NCBI GenBank assembly: GCA_902626585.1
Contig: CACOGA010000011.1
Coordinates: 1 to 39,531, forward strand
DNA length: 39,531 nt
From: an uncultured Bacteroidota bacterium
GTDB taxonomy: Bacteria; Bacteroidota; Bacteroidia; Flavobacteriales; Flavobacteriaceae
Reading direction: 5' to 3'
Part shown: piece by piece, positions 34,201 to 39,531 of the stretch
How positions within the stretch are numbered: the first letter of the stretch is position 1
How the letters are laid out: the number at the start of each line of letters is the position of its first letter
Made by a program: the position numbers and the translations under genes
The notes under the pieces: generated by a model
Database searches by the model: none
What the model was told of the DNA's origin: nothing
What the model saw: only the letters and a program-made list of their open reading frames with translations

Positions 34201-35963
34201 CTTTCTTCATAAGCCCTAAAATTCCACATACTAGCAAAAACTTGCTTCACAGATTTTGAAATATGGCCCTCATCAGGATATTGAGTCTTAGATGTATATA
34301 GGCCCGCTCCACTAAATCCGGGAAGATCTTCATTATTAGTGCTAGATCTAACACGGACAGCTGTACCTTCTGGGAAAGCATCATGCATGGCTTGAAGATC
34401 GTCTAACATCCACTGGGGCATAGGCGCATCTTTAATTGCTGTTCTTAGTGATTGAAGCCTGTCGACCCTAAAATTTATATCATATTGGAAACTAGGGTTG
34501 TCAATCATTATTTGAACTTCCTCATAAAAATTGTTAAACTGCATAAATTCATCATAATAATAAAATGGAATGCCGAATCCATCTGGAATAGTACCCTCAG
34601 GAAATTGGAAAGTCCTCATCGTTGAAACATTTGCACATTTTGCACCAAATGCAGTTGACATTTCAAAATCAATATCCGCAAGTGGTAATATTTCAGTGAT
34701 GCTCAAATCACGTATTGGAAACTGTGGTTCAGATGGCCTAATATTTTCATACCAGTCGTTGACCTCATCAAGAGTGGCTTCTCTGATTTCAAAACTCTCA
34801 TTTTCAACCTTATAATATATATAGCCGTTTAATAGGCTTGCTATTTCGTTTATAGAAAGAGGGTCAGCTATGTATGCATTAGGAACATTATCTTGAATAG
34901 CCCTTAGGTTTACATGAGAAAGCGGTGTTTGAACAACAGATGTAATAATACCTCCAACCCTGGGCAATGAATTAGGCAAGGCATCATAAAGAACAATGTC
35001 TCTACTTCCAGGCGTCTCATTAAGATTTTGCATGTGTCTAAAATATCCATATCCTTCAGCTAAATGAAAGGGTATATAGTTTACTTCGGCAAAAACATCC
35101 GTCTCCAAAACCACATCAAATCTTGAATCTACAAACTCATCAGCATAATTATTTAAGTGGTCATTTTCATCTGCCTGTCCTATAAAATGATTCATGTTGT
35201 TTTGCAGAAACGGCATACTTGCTACTAATAATTCATAGGTTCTTTGGGTGTCCTCAAAATTATATGCGTCACCAAAAGAGAAATTAAAAGAGTAAGTTCC
35301 AATTATTCCTGTTGGTAATATTGTATTTGGATTAAAAACGATTTCGCCAGATGCGTCATCACCAGTGACTGAAGCACCGATACCGTTCCAAAAGCTAGCG
35401 TGAATTGTGTATGTATTGCTGTTGATAAAATAAACTTTCGGATTAGGTGTGTCTCTATCTAATATTCCAAACTTAACATAAAGCTGATCATCTAAAAACG
35501 GGGCCCAACTTACATTATTAACAGTGGCTAGCTCCATAAATGTATCAGCATCCGGGATTGAAGTTGATCCATCAATAAAATCAATCGCTGGCGCATAATT
35601 GAAAGGTGAATCAGTAGGCATGTTATTGAATTCTGTGATGTCATCAATTCCGTCTCCATCATAATCATCTGGGTTATCAATATCGTGCTCTGTTATAGAA
35701 TAGTTTTCTAGCGGATAGGCCTGTGATGGTTCCGAAATAATCATAGTACCATTTAAGCCGATGGTAAGAGATGTTGCCCAATTAAATTCCGAGTTGTGTT
35801 GTGCATGAAGAATATAGTATTTGCCTTGCTGCCCCTGTATGGATAATTGAGCTTGACCAAGATTATTAACCGAGTAATTGTCAATAGTAACAAATTGAGC
35901 AAAACAGAGGTTTTGAAAAAGATATAAAAAAATTAATGTTAATATAAAATTTCTCATTCTCAT
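31266..35963 (-). CDS. Giant T9SS-secreted protein with PEP-utiliser/glucan-water-dikinase-like core
   Basis: 1565 residues. Signal peptide about 1-22. Residues about 300-395 resemble a phosphohistidine swivel domain (VGGIITSVVQTPLSHVNLRA, candidate His350). Residues about 430-735 form a PPDK_N-type ATP-grasp: FGAKCANV with Lys442, VRVRSSTNNEDLPGFSGAG (Arg539), DIEYKV with Glu717, and IKQARPW with Gln730. His domain before ATP-grasp is the order in plant alpha-glucan water dikinase, not in PEP synthase. Behind it lie two CARDB-like domains (745-955), a Cys-rich DSYGDGICCG module (955-1060), two SprB-like repeats (1070-1220), a lamin-tail domain (1221-1477) split by a DSYGDGWNG module, and a T9SS tail (1495-1565). 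An ATP-using enzyme outside the cell is unexpected. Activity is inferred. An exported histidine phosphatase gene is 21 bases upstream. Confidence 0.85.
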   Translation of the reverse strand: MRMRNFILTLIFLYLFQNLCFAQFVTIDNYSVNNLGQAQLSIQGQQGKYYILHAQHNSEFNWATSLTIGLNGTMIISEPSQAYPLENYSITEHDIDNPDDYDGDGIDDITEFNNMPTDSPFNYAPAIDFIDGSTSIPDADTFMELATVNNVSWAPFLDDQLYVKFGILDRDTPNPKVYFINSNTYTIHASFWNGIGASVTGDDASGEIVFNPNTILPTGIIGTYSFNFSFGDAYNFEDTQRTYELLVASMPFLQNNMNHFIGQADENDHLNNYADEFVDSRFDVVLETDVFAEVNYIPFHLAEGYGYFRHMQNLNETPGSRDIVLYDALPNSLPRVGGIITSVVQTPLSHVNLRAIQDNVPNAYIADPLSINEIASLLNGYIYYKVENESFEIREATLDEVNDWYENIRPSEPQFPIRDLSITEILPLADIDFEMSTAFGAKCANVSTMRTFQFPEGTIPDGFGIPFYYYDEFMQFNNFYEEVQIMIDNPSFQYDINFRVDRLQSLRTAIKDAPMPQWMLDDLQAMHDAFPEGTAVRVRSSTNNEDLPGFSGAGLYTSKTQYPDEGHISKSVKQVFASMWNFRAYEERDFYRIDHFSAAMGLLCHPNYQQEQSNGVGISIDPIYETEDTFYLNTQVGESLITNPDPNSVPEEILLYRDPTQSGGYLVLRLSNLVNAGELIMDDEYLNQMRDYLTVIHDEFAILYDVAGQEDFAMDIEYKVTAQNQLAIKQARPWVSFWADINGDFDLAVDAIINPETSSSLGDGELVTVTIANYGLNDMSNFDIHLVFGDEIVETITITEIIEPFEESNFQFTVPLDLSNNGDYEITVNLSHPDDVYENNDSLTTTVSNILQYDASLEIEALRVLCGDIVEVDLTISNLGDATINEIEIETLVNGVSTLVNYGSFEIAYSEQENITLVLDQNLQESNDILLDIISINNQNDESTANDIVTTTTTLDSPYDIVTFIINPDNYPEETSWKLYDSTTNEIVHTGSLNSDTDYYIEDICVNFDSCFTLDFFDSYGDGICCGYGEGNFMMIDLNGNVIFENDGIFDNFTQETFCLGENGCEIAAEVNVTNTSSEDTNDGLISIVVSSGVGPYQYSIDGGLNYSESNTFTDLSPGDYNISIIGSAGTCEFEQDVAIQFCSLTAVDVQATGVPSSISTDGSITITPNSGEGPYQYSIDGGQTFFEDNFFPGLPSGLYNVVVIDSQNICSFEDSVRVEIESVIINEINYRSGDEFSSNDWIELYNPKSYPIDLSDWQIRDDNNNHIYYIPESIQIEPEGFLVIVRDELDFSSSYPGIPHIGELGFGLGGSDAVRLFNSASKLIDEVDYDTDNSNPNCDHTLNMIDSYGDGWNGNAVSVVVNGQIVIEEATFQNGYFEDILFEATHGDTIQLIWYSGSWSEEVSFEILDGYGNIISSGHYGDTLEDENVLAYCSENVSYWGLCADGTGYTLELISPELDNSVAENWDCINEFGSPNAPNTSNLSIPSDIQLDNIKIYPNPVDDILQISGNLESYNIEIYSLTGQKIYTAFNISNVDMSLYANGIYIIKVYHGNSTTIKRIIKSN

Positions 35964-35984
35964 AAAGGTTAATGCAATATATTA

Positions 35985-36512
35985 TTAATTACAATCAAAA
36001 GACGTCTCAAACACAAATAGTTTCTTATTATTTTGACTGATAATAACTTTATATATCCTGTTGTAAATGTTTTCGTCAAAAGCATTCATGTTATTACCTG
36101 TTAATAGTCCAGCTAATATTGGCGTTGTGTTACTATGACCAACAACCAAGCTGTTTTGTTTTAAATTTAATAGTTGTTCAGAAAAAAGCATCAAATTATT
36201 TGAGTCATAATATTGTATACTTACTTTTTTAGACAAAGCCGTTGGCATTGCTGTTTTTATTGTTCTTAAATAATTTGTGCTGTAAACTTTTTTAATATTG
36301 GTGTCTTCAAAAAATGAACTTAAATACTCAGATCTTTCTATTCCACATGTTGTTAAAGGTGGGTCCAATTGATTTTCAGACAAAATGTCTTTTTCAGAGT
36401 GTCTAATCAGATAAATTGTGAAAGATTCCCCGTCTGTCTGAGCAATTAGATGCTCTTTTGTAAAACATAGCAAAAAGAACAGAAGGGCTGGAATTAATTT
36501 TATTGTTCTCAT
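35985..36512 (-). CDS. Exported histidine phosphatase (SixA-like)
   Basis: 175 residues. Signal peptide about 1-25 (HLIAQ), so the enzyme acts outside the cytoplasm. The histidine-phosphatase core is complete: RHSEK with nucleophile His38 and Arg37, Arg60 and Arg83 (STNYLRTIKTA) for phosphate binding, and His126 in VVGHSNT. The small size fits SixA-type phosphohistidine phosphatases, though many such proteins act on small phosphoesters. Cytosolic family members are common; an exported one is less so. It ends 21 bases before the large dikinase-like gene and is probably transcribed with it, so the two may act on the same phosphorylated species (inference). Confidence 0.88.
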   Translation of the reverse strand: MRTIKLIPALLFFLLCFTKEHLIAQTDGESFTIYLIRHSEKDILSENQLDPPLTTCGIERSEYLSSFFEDTNIKKVYSTNYLRTIKTAMPTALSKKVSIQYYDSNNLMLFSEQLLNLKQNSLVVGHSNTTPILAGLLTGNNMNAFDENIYNRIYKVIISQNNKKLFVFETSFDCN

Positions 36513-36572
36513 AAATTCAATCTATCATAAATTTACAAAAAACATCAGTATATGCTTTTTTAATATGATGTG

Positions 36573-36580
36573 CAAAATTA
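36573..36580 (-). promoter_or_regulatory. Candidate -7 element TAATTTTG upstream of the phosphatase gene
   Basis: The minus strand reads TAATTTTG here, a perfect TAnnTTTG match, about 60 bases upstream of the phosphatase start. No convincing -33 TTTG was found. A weaker TAAATTTA lies nearer the gene. Confidence 0.3.
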
Positions 36581-36597
36581 AATTTTGGAAGTCTGCC

Positions 36598-37707
36598 TTA
36601 TCTTTTTAAGGCTTTGTAAATAACTCCTCTATCTTTCAAGTAATTGTTTATATAATTAAAGTGTTCTCCTAAAAATTCAGGAGGTGAAATCCCAACTTTT
36701 GTAAACTTATTTTCTAAAACAAGGTTTGCAACTGAAGTGCAAGTAAATCCGGTTGTTCTAGCCATTGAAATAGTATCATTTTGATATCTGTCTAGAAGCG
36801 TATAGGTATATTGGACATTTTTATTTTCTTCAACTCCAGAGATTCTTATTCTCATCACTGTGAAGTCTTCATCCCCATCCTGCATCTGCCATTTGGGGAA
36901 TAACAATTTAGCTGTTAAATCTATTGGCCTAATCATACTTCCGTTAATTTCAATAGGTTTATATGAAAAGTATCCACATTCACGTAATACTTTTAGGTAC
37001 TCTACACATCCTGGATATCTCAATGTTTTTTCTATCATATTCGGAACATGACTCATGGTTTGAATTAATGTTCTTAATCCATCTGAATTCCAGCTCTCAA
37101 GTGTTCCGATTTCTTCAAAATCAACCAACTCGGTGTCCGAAAGCGCCTCTTTAATTACCAAGGATTTATTCACAACATATCTTGCTGGTCTTATATACTC
37201 TTCAATTACATCAATTGGTGAAAAAACAGCCTGGTACTCAAACGGCCAATCTCTCTTTTTAGGTAATCCCCCAACTAAGCACTCATAATCGGTTATTTGC
37301 ATCATCTTGTCATGGTGAGAGAATATTATGTTGCCCATACCTGGTGCTACACCGCAATCCATAACAGCTACAACATTATTTTCCTTTGCTAATTGATCTA
37401 GTCCAAAGGGGTCTTCAGGGTAAAACGAAATATCTACAATGTTCTTTTTTGCCAGTATAACCCGCTTCATTGTCTCGTAGCCCATAAAACCTGGTAATGC
37501 ACCAACTACTAAATCAAAATCTTTTATTATTTCATTTAAAATCGTTTCTTCAGACACATCTTTACAAATTTTGTTAATCTTATTTGATTTGATTTTGTCC
37601 AGGTTTTCTTTGGATATATCAACTGATGTGACATTGTGGTCTTTTGAAAGATCCTCTGCCATTACTCTACCTACAAGGCCGCAGCCCAAAACAACAATAT
37701 TCTTCAT
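36598..37707 (-). CDS. Saccharopine dehydrogenase family reductase
   Basis: 369 residues from the ATG at 37705-37707, which sits one base after the accC stop and gives the normal Rossmann start MKNIVVLGCGLVG (GxGxxG at about 8-13). A longer start reaching 37764 would run into accC and is rejected. DVSEETILNEIIKDFDLVVGALPG and DCGVAPGMGNII match saccharopine dehydrogenase/LYS9-like proteins. These NAD(P)-dependent enzymes act in lysine metabolism or related imino acid reductions; the substrate here cannot be assigned. Co-transcription with accBC is clear from spacing, though the metabolic reason is not obvious. Confidence 0.88.
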   Translation of the reverse strand: MKNIVVLGCGLVGRVMAEDLSKDHNVTSVDISKENLDKIKSNKINKICKDVSEETILNEIIKDFDLVVGALPGFMGYETMKRVILAKKNIVDISFYPEDPFGLDQLAKENNVVAVMDCGVAPGMGNIIFSHHDKMMQITDYECLVGGLPKKRDWPFEYQAVFSPIDVIEEYIRPARYVVNKSLVIKEALSDTELVDFEEIGTLESWNSDGLRTLIQTMSHVPNMIEKTLRYPGCVEYLKVLRECGYFSYKPIEINGSMIRPIDLTAKLLFPKWQMQDGDEDFTVMRIRISGVEENKNVQYTYTLLDRYQNDTISMARTTGFTCTSVANLVLENKFTKVGISPPEFLGEHFNYINNYLKDRGVIYKALKR

Positions 37708-37708
37708 A

Positions 37709-39049
37709 TTAATCTTCCATTGAAAAGTCTTCCATAAACTTCGTGGTATAATTTCCCTCAACATACGCCTTTGTATCCATCAACTTTCTGTGAAAGGGAA
37801 TTGTGGTTTTTATTCCCTCAATCACGAACTCATCAAGTGCTCTTCTCATTTTATCTATTGCCTCTTCTCTGGTTTGAGCTGTGGTGACCAATTTTGCAAT
37901 CATTGAGTCGTAATTAGGCGGAATCGTGTATTCAGAATAAACATGCGTATCGATTCTAATGCCATGTCCTCCTGGTAAATGCAAATTAGTTATTTTTCCT
38001 GGTGATGGCCTAAAGTTATTGTGTGGGTCCTCTGCATTTATTCTACATTCAATTGAATGGAGTTGTGGCATGTAATTTTTTCCTGATATTTTAGTTCCTG
38101 CAGCAACCATAATTTGTTCCCTGATTAAATCATAGTCAATTACCTGTTCAGTTATAGGATGTTCAACCTGAATCCTGGTGTTCATCTCCATGAAATAGAA
38201 CTTTCTGTTTTTATCTACTAAAAATTCAACTGTACCAACCCCTTCATACTTTATATATTCCGCGGCTTTAACAGCTGCCTTCCCCATTTCATCCCTTAAT
38301 TTATCTGTCATAAAAGGTGAAGGAACCTCCTCCGTTAATTTTTGATGTCGTCTTTGAATTGAACAGTCTCTTTCTGATAAATGACATGCTTTTCCCTTTG
38401 AGTCCCCCACAATTTGAATCTCAATGTGTCGGGGCTCTTCAATGAGCTTTTCCATATACATGTCGTCATTTGCGAATGCTGCTTTAGACTCTACCCTTGC
38501 AGAATTCCAAGCGTCCTCTAATTGATCTTCTTTCCAGACAGCACGCATCCCTTTTCCACCTCCACCTGCACTAGCTTTTAGCATTACTGGATATCCAACT
38601 TGTTTGGCTAATTTTTTACATTGAGTAAAAGATTCAATAATCCCTTCACTACCCGGAACACATGGCACGCCCGCCTCAACCATTGTAGCCTTAGCAGTAG
38701 CCTTGTCTCCCATTTTATTTATCATTTCAGGGGATGCCCCAATGAACTTTATATTGTGCTCCTCACAGATCTTCGAGAACTTTGCGTTTTCAGAAAGAAA
38801 ACCATAACCTGGATGAATCGCGTCAGCATTTGTTATTTCCGCAGCTGCTATGATATTAGAAATTTTCAAATAGGAGTCGGTGCTTGGAGCTGGGCCAATA
38901 CATACTGCCTCATCAGCAAACTTAACATGTATACTCTCAGCGTCTGCAGTAGAATATACAGCAACTGTTTTAATACCCATTTCTTTACAGGTTCGTATAA
39001 CACGTAAGGCAATTTCACCTCTGTTGGCAATTAATATCTTTTTAAACAT
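37709..39049 (-). CDS. accC: Biotin carboxylase subunit of acetyl-CoA carboxylase
   Basis: 446 residues, the usual AccC length. N-terminal domain [20 protein letters not shown], then the ATP-grasp glycine loop [14 protein letters not shown], the biotin carboxylase signature EEVPSPF and [20 protein letters not shown], and the C-terminal [18 protein letters not shown]. It carboxylates the biotin on AccB with ATP and bicarbonate, the first half-reaction of fatty acid synthesis. It lies 14 bases downstream of accB and one base before the saccharopine dehydrogenase-like gene. Confidence 0.97.
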   Translation of the reverse strand: MFKKILIANRGEIALRVIRTCKEMGIKTVAVYSTADAESIHVKFADEAVCIGPAPSTDSYLKISNIIAAAEITNADAIHPGYGFLSENAKFSKICEEHNIKFIGASPEMINKMGDKATAKATMVEAGVPCVPGSEGIIESFTQCKKLAKQVGYPVMLKASAGGGGKGMRAVWKEDQLEDAWNSARVESKAAFANDDMYMEKLIEEPRHIEIQIVGDSKGKACHLSERDCSIQRRHQKLTEEVPSPFMTDKLRDEMGKAAVKAAEYIKYEGVGTVEFLVDKNRKFYFMEMNTRIQVEHPITEQVIDYDLIREQIMVAAGTKISGKNYMPQLHSIECRINAEDPHNNFRPSPGKITNLHLPGGHGIRIDTHVYSEYTIPPNYDSMIAKLVTTAQTREEAIDKMRRALDEFVIEGIKTTIPFHRKLMDTKAYVEGNYTTKFMEDFSMED

Positions 39050-39063
39050 ATTTAATTATTTAT

Positions 39064-39531
39064 TTAAGAGGGATCAACTAAGAAAAGAGGCTGGTCAAAC
39101 TCAACCGGACTTGTGTCGTCTACTAATATCTTTACAATTTTTCCAGAGACCTCAGACTCGATATCATTGAATAACTTCATAGCCTCAATAACACATAGGA
39201 CAGTACCTTCGGAGATAGAGTCGCCGACTTCAACAAATGATGGTTTATCGGGTGAAGGCTTTCTATAAAAAGTGCCGATGATAGGTGATTTTATAGTGAT
39301 TAGGTTAGAGTCTTCTTTAGGCGATGATTCGATTGGGGCATCAACTTGGACTACTGGCGGTGGTGAGACAGGCGCTTGGGGTTGCGGAACAACAACAGGT
39401 TCTTGAACTAATACTTGCCGAGGTTCTTGATTGGTCTTTACAGTGATTTTAACATCCTCCATCTCTAAACTAACTTCGCTCGCACCAGATTTGGCAACAA
39501 ACTTTATTAGATTTTGTATTTCTTTTAATTT
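39064..39531 (-). CDS. accB: Biotin carboxyl carrier protein of acetyl-CoA carboxylase, 5' end outside window
   Basis: The frame is open to the window edge. Reading on past the internal Met at 39462 gives KLKEIQNLIKFVAKSGASEV, the classic AccB N-terminus, so only a few residues are missing and the Met at 39462 is not the start. A Pro/Gln/Val-rich linker (about 45 residues, QEPVVVPQPQAPVSPPPVV) leads to the biotinyl domain, where Lys in VIEAMKLFN is biotinylated. It carries the carboxyl group from AccC to the carboxyltransferase. It is the visible first gene of an accB-accC-dehydrogenase unit. Confidence 0.96.
   Translation of the reverse strand, partial: KLKEIQNLIKFVAKSGASEVSLEMEDVKITVKTNQEPRQVLVQEPVVVPQPQAPVSPPPVVQVDAPIESSPKEDSNLITIKSPIIGTFYRKPSPDKPSFVEVGDSISEGTVLCVIEAMKLFNDIESEVSGKIVKILVDDTSPVEFDQPLFLVDPS

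Noticed and set aside
37708-37764. Longer N-terminus for the saccharopine dehydrogenase-like protein
   Set aside because: The extra 19 residues lie inside accC and precede a canonical Rossmann start (MKNIVVLGCG).
39462-39464. Met at 39462 as the true accB start
   Set aside because: The upstream in-frame sequence encodes the conserved AccB N-terminal helix and runs to the window edge.

Overview
The window looks like a chromosomal segment of an AT-rich, probably marine member of the Bacteroidota (Flavobacteriia-like). The evidence is a SusC/SusD pair, many secreted proteins ending in type IX secretion (T9SS) sorting domains with a PNP motif, TAnnTTTG-type promoters, few Shine-Dalgarno sequences, and very tight gene packing. 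Species cannot be named from the sequence alone.

Region 1 (1-18585, all minus strand) is a polysaccharide utilization locus (PUL) read leftward. The order is SusC transporter, SusD lipoprotein, GH30 glycosidase with an N-terminal binding module, two heparan N-sulfatase-like sulfatases, an iduronate-2-sulfatase-like sulfatase, a right-handed beta-helix protein, a stand-alone binding module, and two T9SS-secreted multi-domain proteins, the last cut by the window edge. The set implies a sulfated glycan: surface enzymes trim and desulfate it and SusCD imports the fragments. No regulator of the locus lies in the window. The left end (1-4640) shows module duplication: a decayed gene copy at 2716-2836, and two proteins sharing signal peptide and tail but not their cores. 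A divergent secreted binding protein (18810-20108) and a tiny membrane protein (20113-20292) lie on the other side of the SusC promoter region.

Region 2 (20297-31269) is mostly housekeeping: UPF0316 membrane protein, GNAT acetyltransferase plus MATE exporter, QueD, LpxH, a compact six-gene leftward run (RsmI, OsmC, PD-(D/E)XK nuclease, MFS exporter, TonB receptor, small secreted protein), and thymidine kinase with alanine racemase. Genes overlap or abut. Several use TTG starts next to the previous stop, and two convergent pairs share a TTAA palindrome as both stop codons.

Region 3 (31266-36512) is the most unusual part. It encodes a 1565-residue T9SS-secreted protein whose core combines a phosphohistidine swivel motif (His350) followed by a PPDK/glucan-water-dikinase-type ATP-grasp domain, with adhesion-type modules behind it. 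Just upstream in the same apparent operon is an exported SixA-like histidine phosphatase. Together they could form an extracytoplasmic phosphoryl-transfer pair (inference).

Region 4 (36598-39531) holds accB (5' end outside the window), accC and a saccharopine dehydrogenase-like reductase, read leftward as one unit. No tRNA, rRNA, CRISPR array, transposase or phage gene was seen. No gene-free stretch exceeds 300 bases; the longest is 18586-18809.
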